This document shows positions 16,227 to 22,838 of a DNA stretch of 33,430 bases, piece after piece (position 1 is the first letter of the stretch; each line of letters begins with the position of its first letter). The position numbers were made by a program, and so were the translations under genes. A model generated the notes under the pieces. The model made no database searches, had not been told where the DNA came from, and worked only from the letters and a program-made list of their open reading frames with translations. Source of the stretch: a virus; IMG/VR virus record IMGVR_UViG_3300020154_000011, positions 1-33,430 of that record; one strand, written 5' to 3'.

Positions 16227-16447
16227 CACTGCACCCCACGAAGGCGCTGAGCTACAGTTGCCAGCGTCGCCTGAATCAGTTTCTGCACCTCGGCGCGGCG
16301 TGAGTCGCTGTCGAGCAGGCCACAGCGCAGGGTGGCAGCTTCCTCAAGCTCGGTAGCGCATGAAGTGCACAGCTCTTTCAGCTCATCGACCTGCTTGAGC
16401 GCCTGTGCCAGCGGGCCGCGGGGTTTTGTTTCGTTGGTCTCGTCCAT
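16226..16447 (-). CDS. small helical protein between terminase and portal
   Basis: A 73-residue protein starting directly after the terminase stop (no gap) and ending in a TGATG overlap with the portal. It is mostly helical, with Leu/Glu/Ala heptad-like spacing (QALKQVDELKELCTSCATELEEAATL) and a CTSC pair at ~27-30. Short helical ORFs at this spot occur in several podoviruses, but I know of no assigned role; it may help portal or terminase assembly. Gene status is strong because of coupling on both sides. Confidence 0.68.
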   Translation of the reverse strand: MDETNETKPRGPLAQALKQVDELKELCTSCATELEEAATLRCGLLDSDSRRAEVQKLIQATLATVAQRLRGVQ

Positions 16448-17911
16448 TTATCCCATCCAAGCTTGACCATTGCGCCCAGGCATCGCGACCTTGGGCGGTT
16501 GAGGTTTCCTGATCTGCGGCGTGATCGCGAATTCAAGGCCGCGACCGATCAAGCTGCACACGTCCACGCCATCGTCATATCGCCCAGCGGGAAAACGCAT
16601 AAGCTGGCTCTTCAACTCTGGCAGCCATGGCGCACGCTTTGGCAGATAGACCTTTTCCATTGCTGCACGCGCCTGGAACGGCCGTGCTCTCACAACCTTG
16701 TCGGCGATGCTGGGAAGCCATTCAAGGCGGCATGGAGTGCGCCGCTCGTTCATACGCCGCTTCAAGAATGGCTCGATGGCCTTTCGGATCGGTCCTGATT
16801 CGCCAAACCATATAAGCGGTGACCATGTCGCAATCAGATCGCACTGACGCTCGATCCAGACATCAGAGCTGACCTGATCCCGCCACCAATCGAGAACGAA
16901 GATGTCGCCATTGAAGTCCAGTCCAAATATCCCGTGCTCGGTGTAGTCGCCGCCCCCTTCGGTCACTGCATAGTCGGATGCGCCATAGATATGCAGCCCT
17001 TCGGGAGGCGTGGTGTACTCCATGAAGAACTCAGCCTTGAAGTAATCACCATCCTCGGGGGCTGGATCTTGCTGATATAGGGCGTTCCAAGCCCGCGCAT
17101 CCATCTTGGCCGTGGCAATCATCGAGTCCGTAAACCATTCCGGCCACAATCGCTCTCCGGGCTTGCGTCCCAATGGATCGCTGGCCCCGGCAATCATGGG
17201 GATCTTGATCACATGCCACTGGCTGGCCTCGCGTTCCAAGATTCGGCCGCCTAAGTCGTCTTCATGCCATCGTGTTTGAATAACAATCTGCCGCGCACCT
17301 GGCTTCAAGCGCGTCGAGAAGTCATTGACGTACCAATCCCATTGCTTCTGGCGCACGCGCTCGCTATCTGCTTCCTCGCGGGTCTTGATCGGATCATCAA
17401 TTAGGCCAAGATCCGCGCGTCGACCGGCAATCGCAGAGCCCACACCAGCCGCAAAGAACTCGCCGGCCTTCTCAGTCTCCCAATTACCAGCCGACTTGGT
17501 GTTCTCAGCCACGCCATAGCCAAACACATTCCTAAATCGGCTCAAGCTCACAAGATTGCGAGCGCGACGGCTGAATCGCTCGGCTAAGTCTGTCGTGTTG
17601 GATACACCAAGCACCGATGCGCCCGGATTGCGCCCCATGAACCAAGGCGGAAACAGAACTGAGGCGTATGTGCTCTTGGCTGAGCCCGGAGGCATTAGGA
17701 CCATGAGTCTGTCGATGTCCCGACGCTCTACAGCCTCCAATGCATCAATCAAAAGCAAATGATGCGCGGCCGGGGTGAAACCTACATCCAAATACTCAAT
17801 GAACTTCGCCAGGCTCTTCTGGGCATTGCGCCGGGCCAACAGCTCCGTTGCCGCGTCCACTCGCGATATCGGCGAGTTCAGCGTCGGTGAGTTCTTCAGG
17901 ACGGCGGACAT
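16448..17911 (-). CDS. terL: terminase large subunit (packaging ATPase/nuclease)
   Basis: A 487-residue motor protein. Walker A is MPPGSAKST (residues 73-81), Walker B is DLGLIDD (167-173), and the coupling motif follows in IQTRWHEDDL. The C-terminal RNase H-like nuclease is marked by acidic residues in ASDYAVTEGG (D313), GLDFNGDIFVLDWW and the late RYDDGVD. It pumps DNA into the procapsid through the portal and cuts concatemers. The first 39 codons lie inside the 3' end of the small-subunit gene in another frame, and I see no good ribosome site before the ATG, so it probably depends on coupled translation. The next gene begins right after its TAA. Confidence 0.92.
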   Translation of the reverse strand: MSAVLKNSPTLNSPISRVDAATELLARRNAQKSLAKFIEYLDVGFTPAAHHLLLIDALEAVERRDIDRLMVLMPPGSAKSTYASVLFPPWFMGRNPGASVLGVSNTTDLAERFSRRARNLVSLSRFRNVFGYGVAENTKSAGNWETEKAGEFFAAGVGSAIAGRRADLGLIDDPIKTREEADSERVRQKQWDWYVNDFSTRLKPGARQIVIQTRWHEDDLGGRILEREASQWHVIKIPMIAGASDPLGRKPGERLWPEWFTDSMIATAKMDARAWNALYQQDPAPEDGDYFKAEFFMEYTTPPEGLHIYGASDYAVTEGGGDYTEHGIFGLDFNGDIFVLDWWRDQVSSDVWIERQCDLIATWSPLIWFGESGPIRKAIEPFLKRRMNERRTPCRLEWLPSIADKVVRARPFQARAAMEKVYLPKRAPWLPELKSQLMRFPAGRYDDGVDVCSLIGRGLEFAITPQIRKPQPPKVAMPGRNGQAWMG

Positions 17912-18101
17912 CTAGATGGCCACTGTGCTCAATGGCGCTGAGATCCGGGAGCGACTTGCGCAAGAGAATCTGAATGGCCGTCACCTGGGACTTGCTCAGG
18001 TCCAGCTTGCCAAGTGCATGATCCGTCAAGCGCCGCACGAGCATACTGGTCTGAATGCGCTGACGCACTTTGTCGGGGGTCCACGCCCCTCGTTGAGCCA
18101 T
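17796..18101 (-). CDS. terS: probable terminase small subunit
   Basis: The ATG at 18101 has GGAG seven bases upstream, giving 101 residues. AWTPDKVRQRIQTSMLVRRLTDHALGKLDLSKSQVTAIQILLRKSLPDL is a helical region with a helix-turn-helix-like pattern. The C-terminus is rich in Gly, Pro and Glu. Size, position and overlap with terL all fit a small terminase subunit, which binds the packaging site. The 116-bp out-of-frame overlap with terL is longer than usual. It also begins inside the HNH gene's reading frame, so this short region is read in three frames. Confidence 0.75.
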   Translation of the reverse strand: MAQRGAWTPDKVRQRIQTSMLVRRLTDHALGKLDLSKSQVTAIQILLRKSLPDLSAIEHSGHLDVRRPEELTDAELADIASGRGNGAVGPAQCPEEPGEVH

Positions 18102-18582
18102 GATCAATCTCCAATATCCAATGGGCGAATTGCTTGAGCTGGCCTGCTGTCGCATTGCTCTTCATGCGATTGGCCAGATAGCTGATCACACGGACATTGC
18201 CCTTGACGTAACCGAGTGAGCTATCGATGCGATCCACGCTTGCGCTTTGATCGCGGCCAATCTTGCCTTTGCTGGGGCGCAGTTCAAAACCAAATACGGG
18301 GCAATGCGTGGGGACTTGAATGTCCTGGGGCTCTAGGTTGAACTCAAGGCCGTTACGCTTAGCGCGAGTCCGGCATTCCAGGAATAGATACCAAGCAACA
18401 TTCTGTTTGCGCTTCGCCGATCGATATTGATTGTAGTAATCAGCCCTGGCAGCCACATGGACTTTGTTGTAGGCACGAACGCAGGATTTGCATTCAGCAG
18501 CACGTCCGCTGCTCTTAGAGCGGTTTCTGGCGAATGCCTCAATAGGCTGCTCTACTTTGCACTTCCAGCATACCTTCGTCAC
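17929..18582 (-). CDS. HNH-type endonuclease with N-terminal zinc finger
   Basis: GTG at 18582 overlaps the previous TGA (GTGA). Residues 5-34 hold a four-cysteine finger (C5-x2-C8 and C31-x2-C34). Residues ~93-143 are HNH-like: HCPVFGFEL, then SVDRIDSSLGYVKGNV and SYLANRMKSN, a block common in phage HNH nucleases. The recognisable domain ends near residue 160, exactly where the terS gene starts. The last ~57 residues are read out of frame through terS, look like random translation, and may be a read-through tail without function. HNH proteins beside terminases can help cut concatemers; it could equally be a freestanding homing nuclease. Confidence 0.75.
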   Translation of the reverse strand: MTKVCWKCKVEQPIEAFARNRSKSSGRAAECKSCVRAYNKVHVAARADYYNQYRSAKRKQNVAWYLFLECRTRAKRNGLEFNLEPQDIQVPTHCPVFGFELRPSKGKIGRDQSASVDRIDSSLGYVKGNVRVISYLANRMKSNATAGQLKQFAHWILEIDHGSTRGVDPRQSASAHSDQYARAALDGSCTWQAGPEQVPGDGHSDSLAQVAPGSQRH

Positions 18583-18791
18583 AGCGCCACCACCTCCGGC
18601 CCATACACCAGCGCCATATACCCGTGAGCCTGGAGCCGGCCATCGCTCATGGGCTCGAATCGCACAGCCTTGCAGCCGTTGTTACGCAGGACACGCTGAA
18701 TGTCAGTGCGCTCGGCTTCGGTGTCGGAGCCACGCAGGATGACGTATTCGCCGGTGCGCAGTTGGGGCGGTGGCGTGGGAAGGAGGTTCAT
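18579..18791 (-). CDS. small protein between two HNH genes, function unknown
   Basis: A 70-residue protein whose ATG (18791) overlaps the upstream TGA and whose TGA overlaps the next GTG, so it is locked into the operon at both ends. The start MNLLPTPPPQLRTGEYVILRGSD is followed by an alternating helix/strand pattern with TDIQRVLRNNGCKAVRF and LQAHGYMALVYG. The layout suggests a small alpha/beta domain. No family recognised. It is sandwiched between two endonuclease genes and may have belonged next to the GroES-like gene before the HNH gene arrived. Confidence 0.65.
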   Translation of the reverse strand: MNLLPTPPPQLRTGEYVILRGSDTEAERTDIQRVLRNNGCKAVRFEPMSDGRLQAHGYMALVYGPEVVAL

Positions 18792-19297
18792 GCGGCCTTC
18801 CATGTTTGTCCAAGAACGATGCGACTCACGGTGCCCTGTTTCACGCCGTAAGCCATCCCAATGCTCCTTTGGGTTTCACCCTTCGCATATCGTTCACGAA
18901 TTTCTGAAACGATCGCTCGGGTAAGCTTTGCAGTTGGGACCAACTCGCCAGTGCGCAAAGTCCCATGCACACGTTTGTCATTATGGTTATCTACAAGGGT
19001 AGTCCACCGGAGATTTGTGAAGTGATTGTTGAACTTTCGCCCATCGTTATGGGCCACGCACTCCATGCCTTCCGGACAATCACCGTGAAATGCGATAGCA
19101 ACAAGCCGATGCACCAAGCACGCTTTCCTTTTGCCACGCGGCCCAAGCCATACGAGCAGATAGCCTGAACTCCCAGGACGGGGCTTTATGATTTGCCCAG
19201 CACGGGTTCCATGCCCTACAGACTCAACCCTTCGGACATCACCGAATTCGGAAATCTCATAAGCTGGAAAGCCAGGACAACTACGCCACTGCATCAT
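18788..19297 (-). CDS. HNH homing endonuclease with NUMOD4 domain
   Basis: I take the ATG at 19297, giving 169 residues; an alternative ATG at 19312 adds five. Residues ~3-30 (MQWRSCPGFPAYEISEFGDVRRV) are a NUMOD4 DNA-binding module. Residues ~55-110 form an HNH_3 domain: VHRLVAIAFHG, VAHNDGRKFNN, NLRWTTLVDN, with the central H-N-N arrangement. The C-terminal ~50 residues (LTRAIVSEIRERYAKG and QRSIGMAYGVKQGTVSRIV) are a helix-turn-helix. This three-part layout is classical for freestanding homing endonucleases in phages. It overlaps the 3' end of the GroES-like gene by 17 bp, as expected for an element inserted at a gene end. Confidence 0.85.
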   Translation of the reverse strand: MMQWRSCPGFPAYEISEFGDVRRVESVGHGTRAGQIIKPRPGSSGYLLVWLGPRGKRKACLVHRLVAIAFHGDCPEGMECVAHNDGRKFNNHFTNLRWTTLVDNHNDKRVHGTLRTGELVPTAKLTRAIVSEIRERYAKGETQRSIGMAYGVKQGTVSRIVLGQTWKAA

Positions 19298-19682
19298 AGG
19301 TAAAACAAACATCCTGCTCTTGAACTATCAAAAAAGTCTCAGTCCCAATTGTCACTTGGGGAAATGAATATCCAGCCCCCTCGTACACATTGAGCCCACC
19401 CAGTTCGACGATGTCGCCCACCTTCACCTGCGTTGGGATGAAATGGCTCGTTTCGACGTAGTCGCGCTTGCCGCCTGCTTTGTTTCGATATCGGCGATAC
19501 AAGCGACCAGGCCCCACGGATACAACTTCACCGCGCAAGGGCCGGCCACTCCGAACGACTGTGAGTATTGTCGAGGGCTCCCAGTCGAGGGGGCGAAGGA
19601 GCAGGCGGTCTCGAAGCATTCGAAGCCTCGTTCCACCAGGGAGGATATCGGCAGATGCGGCAAAGCTGACTCCCGCGCTCAT
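19281..19682 (-). CDS. GroES-like co-chaperonin
   Basis: ATG at 19682 overlaps the previous TGA (TGATG); 133 residues. The core follows GroES order: RMLRDRLLLRPLDW (residues ~21-34), a mobile-loop-like STILTVVRSG, RGEVVSVGPG (50-59), VKVGDIVELGG (86-96), and a terminal TFLIVQEQDVCF. It is longer than host GroES (97 residues), with an insert at ~60-85 (YRRYRNKAGGKRDYVETSH). By analogy with T4 gp31 it may cap host GroEL to fold a phage protein, perhaps the coat, since P22-type coats depend on GroEL. The mobile loop that contacts GroEL is not conserved at the IVL level, so GroEL binding is inferred. Confidence 0.75.
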   Translation of the reverse strand: MSAGVSFAASADILPGGTRLRMLRDRLLLRPLDWEPSTILTVVRSGRPLRGEVVSVGPGRLYRRYRNKAGGKRDYVETSHFIPTQVKVGDIVELGGLNVYEGAGYSFPQVTIGTETFLIVQEQDVCFTYDAVA

Positions 19683-20083
19683 CAAGTCACCGTGATCGTC
19701 ACAGGCTCAGTGGCTGGGAATTCGAACGTCTTGCAGCCCTCGTTCGAGAGCTCGGACTCTTTGCCATTGGCAACCGCGCTCACTTGCCAGCACATCTCGC
19801 CCGGCTGCAACCCTGAATTGACCTGCGTCGCCGTGCCTGTGAATTCAGTCACCTGAGTCTTCTGCTCGCCTCGAGCACCTTGGTAGAGGCGATAGGTCAC
19901 AACAGCATTGGGCGCGATATCGGTGCCGTCGATGTACTTGGTCGGCTTGGCGAATGTGATGGTTGCCGTTCGTGCGGTTTGCGCGTTGGCGATCGTGAAG
20001 ACACACGACACCATCAGAATCGCGAGCATGGCGATCAGGTAAATCACCAGCCATCGGCCATTCCCAACAGGAGCATCGCTCAT
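19682..20083 (-). CDS. exported protein with FN3-like beta domain
   Basis: A 133-residue protein. Residues ~10-33 (RWLVIYLIAMLAILMVSCVFTIANA) are a signal anchor or cleavable signal peptide with a plausible ANA cleavage site; an L-M-V-S-C lipobox is weakly possible. The remainder is an FN3-like beta sandwich (ITFAKPTKYIDGTDI, VTYRLYQGA, EMCWQVSAVANGKESELS) with two Cys (in EMCWQV and NEGCK) that could form a disulfide in the periplasm. The ATG overlaps the preceding gene's end and its TGA overlaps the GroES-like start. It may act in host envelope alteration or exclusion; no function is known to me. Confidence 0.7.
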   Translation of the reverse strand: MSDAPVGNGRWLVIYLIAMLAILMVSCVFTIANAQTARTATITFAKPTKYIDGTDIAPNAVVTYRLYQGARGEQKTQVTEFTGTATQVNSGLQPGEMCWQVSAVANGKESELSNEGCKTFEFPATEPVTITVT

Positions 20084-20277
20084 TGAAACCCTCTCACCGA
20101 GACCGGTAATCGAATCGGACGCATCACGTTGCCGTTTCGGATGTCATCGATACGCGTCTGAAGCTCTGCAATCTCCGCGCTCGTCAACTGTCGAGTTCCG
20201 ATGCCCGAATACTCAACGTGCGGGTGACGAGAGTATTTCTTACGGACCAGGTTTCTGTTACTTCTCAAACGTTTCAT
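20080..20277 (-). CDS. small basic protein, function unknown
   Basis: A 65-residue protein with AAAGG six bases before the ATG, ending in an ATGA overlap with the exported FN3-like gene. The N-terminus is strongly basic (MKRLRSNRNLVRKKYSRH), and a helix follows (SAEIAELQTRIDDIRNG). The charge suggests nucleic-acid contact, but no motif is recognisable. Confidence 0.6.
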   Translation of the reverse strand: MKRLRSNRNLVRKKYSRHPHVEYSGIGTRQLTSAEIAELQTRIDDIRNGNVMRPIRLPVSVRGFQ

Positions 20278-20298
20278 GTGAAACCTTTTCGACCGAGT

Positions 20299-20574
20299 TC
20301 ACACTTTGATCGCGCCGATGGCGCGCAATGCTTCGTCAGGCGTCTGTACCATAGGAATTTGCATGCGCCGAAAGGTTTCTAGTTGTTTTTGTTTCCGCTT
20401 TCGATACTTCGACTCAGGATTGTCGACCTCGATCAGATAATGCCGCTCTCGGAATGTCACGGCTAAATCACACGGCTGCCTGATCTGCTCGACTTGGGCG
20501 CCAACTTGCTTGAGCGCCTTGATGATGTCGGGCTCGTTGTCATCACGCCGAGCATCAATGCGGTATAGGCTCAC
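20299..20574 (-). CDS. small VRR-NUC/resolvase-like nuclease
   Basis: I set the start at GTG 20574, which overlaps the previous TGA (GTGA), giving 91 residues; the longer frame would run far into the upstream gene. A PD-(D/E)xK-type layout is visible: E14 in RDDNEPDII, then QPCDLAVTF (D36), then YLIEVDNP (E49) and a basic helix with QLETFRR. This fits small phage VRR-NUC or resolvase-like nucleases. The usual lysine of E-x-K is D51 here, so activity is uncertain unless a nearby lysine substitutes. It may process replication or recombination intermediates. Confidence 0.65.
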   Translation of the reverse strand: MSLYRIDARRDDNEPDIIKALKQVGAQVEQIRQPCDLAVTFRERHYLIEVDNPESKYRKRKQKQLETFRRMQIPMVQTPDEALRAIGAIKV

Positions 20575-21119
20575 TGCCCTTTTCCTCCGAGCTGCGATGC
20601 CCTGTTCAACAGATCGCAGATTCGCTCGGCTGTCTCCTTCCCGCTGTCCCCTTGCCATGACATACCGATCTTTTCGGTGATGCATTGGTCGTCATAGACG
20701 ACGGTCCACAACTTACAGGCGTGGCACTGACATTCGCTGGGTGCGCGGGGCACTTCAGCTACGCGATAGAACTGCACTTCTCCCGGAGGTTGGGCGGGTC
20801 GCGTCATCTCGCAGTGGCCACAGCTGGTACGCGAGCCAAAGTTCATCCAGGCGCAGAAGCCGCACTGCCAGTCATTCTTGGGGTGGTCCGGCTCCATCAA
20901 CTCGCGCTCGACGCGATTAAGACGCTCGTCCACGGCGGCGTTGATCTGCGCCACGGATCGCTCCCGGAAGTTCTGGAGCGCATAGTGAGCCTTGACCATG
21001 TCTAAGATCGCGCCAGACGCCCAGCCGTTGTTGAAGACCTCGTCCACCCGGCGTTGAGCGCGGGCAAAGTCATTCTCAAGCTTGCGTTCCAACTCCTTCG
21101 ACGGGACTGGGTCGGTCAC
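20571..21119 (-). CDS. protein with RanBP2-type zinc finger
   Basis: GTG at 21119 overlaps the previous TGA (GTGA); 182 residues. Residues 1-75 are helical (KELERKLENDFARAQRRVDEVFNNG). Residues 84-103 fit the RanBP2 zinc-finger pattern W-x-C-x2-C-x3-N-x6-C-x2-C exactly (W84, C86, C89, N93, C100, C103). A further C-x-C-x2-C group lies at 130-135 (CQCHAC), and C146 follows in DDQCIT. The last part (KETAERICDLLNRA) resembles small phage protein tails. RanBP2 fingers bind ssRNA or ubiquitin in eukaryotes; the ligand here is unknown. It lies in the accessory segment between helicase and terminase genes. Confidence 0.75.
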   Translation of the reverse strand: MTDPVPSKELERKLENDFARAQRRVDEVFNNGWASGAILDMVKAHYALQNFRERSVAQINAAVDERLNRVERELMEPDHPKNDWQCGFCAWMNFGSRTSCGHCEMTRPAQPPGEVQFYRVAEVPRAPSECQCHACKLWTVVYDDQCITEKIGMSWQGDSGKETAERICDLLNRASQLGGKGQ

Positions 21120-21376
21120 TTGATGTCCCCCTTCAAGCGCTTGTGAGTCAGCCATTCCTCGAACGGCTTCCAGGCCCGATGATTCGGGCGCATCGGCTGG
21201 TTCTTCAGGATGTTCCCTTTCTTGTCCGTGAACGTCGGCCCGAGATAGCTGTGAAACTCCCAGTGCCACATCTTCCCGAGGCGATCACGGCCGCTGCCGA
21301 TGTGCTGAGCGTTCGACGTGAGGCAGATAATCACCGGCTCCCTACTCCGATCCTTTGTCGTGCCCTGCTCGCTCAT
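21116..21376 (-). CDS. small protein, function unknown
   Basis: An 86-residue protein. The ATG at 21376 has GAGG five bases upstream and overlaps the previous TGA (ATGA); its own TGA overlaps the next GTG. It contains an aromatic block WHWEFHSYLGPTF and a C-terminal PMRPNHRAWKPFEEWL with basic end. No transmembrane helix or catalytic motif. Strict coupling on both sides supports it. Unknown family. Confidence 0.65.
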   Translation of the reverse strand: MSEQGTTKDRSREPVIICLTSNAQHIGSGRDRLGKMWHWEFHSYLGPTFTDKKGNILKNQPMRPNHRAWKPFEEWLTHKRLKGDIK

Positions 21377-21495
21377 GACTTCCTCGCTCTGATCGACCAA
21401 CGACCCCACCGCTTTTCGATCCAACCATCGGCGCTACGCCACCACCAGTTGCATCGCCAGTCCCAGCGCCAGCGGGGTTTAGTACTCGTGCTCAT
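21373..21495 (-). CDS. tryptophan-rich 40-residue protein
   Basis: ATG at 21495 lies within the last codons of the helicase gene (17-bp overlap) and the TGA overlaps the next ATG. I read 40 residues with nine Trp (W9, 11, 13, 17, 18, 19, 25, 30, 33) and eleven Arg/Lys (KPRWRWDWRCNWWWRSADG). That makes 22 percent Trp, amphipathic and cationic. Such content resembles Trp/Arg antimicrobial or membrane-interface peptides, but the function is unknown. A longer upstream frame exists, but the internal start gives the sensible product. Confidence 0.55.
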   Translation of the reverse strand: MSTSTKPRWRWDWRCNWWWRSADGWIEKRWGRWSIRARKS

Positions 21496-22438
21496 ATGCA
21501 GCCTTCGGCAAGTACTGCGTCGGCACCTGATCGAACTGCTCCAGCTTGAACTGGCGTATCTGCCGGTTGAACCAGCCATCAATGTCGCCGTGGTAGGCCG
21601 GGCTGTAACGCTGTTTGCGAATTGCGATCTTCATCGGGGAAAGATGGCTTGCCAGCGCCCCGGCACCGCGCCGAAGGAATGCGACGTTATGGGCAAGGCG
21701 TCCATAGTCGGCACCACCGGCCACATCGTTGATGTCCGGCTCCTGCTCGACACTCACAGCCTTACGCGGGTGAGCAACGAGGTGCAGATGGATGTCCGAC
21801 TCGATCGTCACGGCGGCGACAAGATTCGCGAAGCGGCGCTGTGCCTCAAAGTCCTGACTGTTGATGTCCAGGCACATCAGCGAATCGATGAATGCCTGGG
21901 TGCATTGACCCTTTGATGCCAGGCCTTGAATCGTTCCCAGTAGCTCCTTGTGGCTTGCGATGCCCGTCACGCCCCAGATCTTCAGACGCTCGGCGTAGTA
22001 GTCGATGAACCATTGCAGCTGATGCGCCGTCGGCATCTCGCGGCCGAAGCACACACCGGCGAGCTGTACGATCACGTCGACCGGATGCTCCTCCATCGAT
22101 GCGACAAACACGTGCTCCCGCGTAAACAGCAGATGGTTGATCAGTTGTCGAAGTGCAGTTGTCTTGCCAGCGCCTGGATAGCCAGACCAGATCGTGTAGC
22201 CCTTCCGGTAGAACTTCAGTTTGTTGCCATAGGGATCGAACGGCGAAGTCGCATAGCGCTCGCGGGACTTCGTGAATATCTCCAGCAGCGATTTGGCGTC
22301 GGCCTTCGCAAGATCGAACAGCACCTGCCGCGGCTCGTGGAAATCGCCGATATCCGTGACGAGCATGGAGCCCAGCCGACGAGCTCGGGATGCGTCCAGC
22401 TTGGCGATCGATGCGTCGGTGGCGTTATGCGTTTGCAT
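21479..22438 (-). CDS. replicative helicase, T7 gp4/DnaB-like
   Basis: The ATG at 22438 overlaps the zinc-finger primase gene by 14 bp; 319 residues. It is a RecA-type ring helicase core: Walker A GYPGAGKTT (residues 86-94), SMEEHP with the catalytic glutamate (E116/E117), Walker B FIDSL (183-187), the sensor region HLVAHPRK (219-226), and DVAGGADYGRLAHNVAFLRR with its final arginine as likely finger. The order matches T7 gp4 and Twinkle-type helicases more than DnaB proper. It has no primase domain of its own; the zinc finger is encoded separately just upstream. Confidence 0.85.
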   Translation of the reverse strand: MQTHNATDASIAKLDASRARRLGSMLVTDIGDFHEPRQVLFDLAKADAKSLLEIFTKSRERYATSPFDPYGNKLKFYRKGYTIWSGYPGAGKTTALRQLINHLLFTREHVFVASMEEHPVDVIVQLAGVCFGREMPTAHQLQWFIDYYAERLKIWGVTGIASHKELLGTIQGLASKGQCTQAFIDSLMCLDINSQDFEAQRRFANLVAAVTIESDIHLHLVAHPRKAVSVEQEPDINDVAGGADYGRLAHNVAFLRRGAGALASHLSPMKIAIRKQRYSPAYHGDIDGWFNRQIRQFKLEQFDQVPTQYLPKAAYEHEY

Positions 22439-22838
22439 GGATGTACTCGCAGGCGTCGGCGATACGCTCGCTGGCCAGGAACAGGCGCTCGCGGTCGACT
22501 GGCTTACCCTCGGCGAGATCCGCGGAGCTGAGCGCACACACAGCAGCCTCGCGACGCAGAGCACGCAATGCATCGGCAGCACTGAACGGCTGACGTACTG
22601 CTGGCAAGTGATCCGCCAGCGGCTCGGGGAACAGGTCTGCCGTCTCAAGCCCGAGAGACGCCATCACGTCAGCAGCACCGCAGCCGGCGAAGCAATGGAT
22701 CAGAATCCGGCCGTCGTCGAGTCCGCGAACCGTGAGGCTCGGCGTCCGGTCCTTGTGCGCCGGGCAGCACGTGAGCCACGAATCACGCGAAGTGCGCTTG
22801 GCCTTCTCCAGACGGGCGATGAGGTCGTTCACATCCAC
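22425..22838 (-). CDS. CHC2 zinc-finger primase fragment
   Basis: A 137-residue protein with GGGGA six bases before the GTG at 22838; a GTG at 22832 overlapping the previous stop is a second option. Residues ~20-64 are a primase zinc-binding domain: C25-P-A-H28-K-D, then HCFAGCG (C49, C53). No TOPRIM or catalytic primase domain follows, and the remaining residues are helical. It may recognise primer sites for the helicase encoded next, while synthesis is done by another enzyme. It looks like the amino half of a T7 gp4-like primase-helicase split into two genes, or a reduced form. Confidence 0.75.
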   Translation of the reverse strand: MDVNDLIARLEKAKRTSRDSWLTCCPAHKDRTPSLTVRGLDDGRILIHCFAGCGAADVMASLGLETADLFPEPLADHLPAVRQPFSAADALRALRREAAVCALSSADLAEGKPVDRERLFLASERIADACEYIHANA

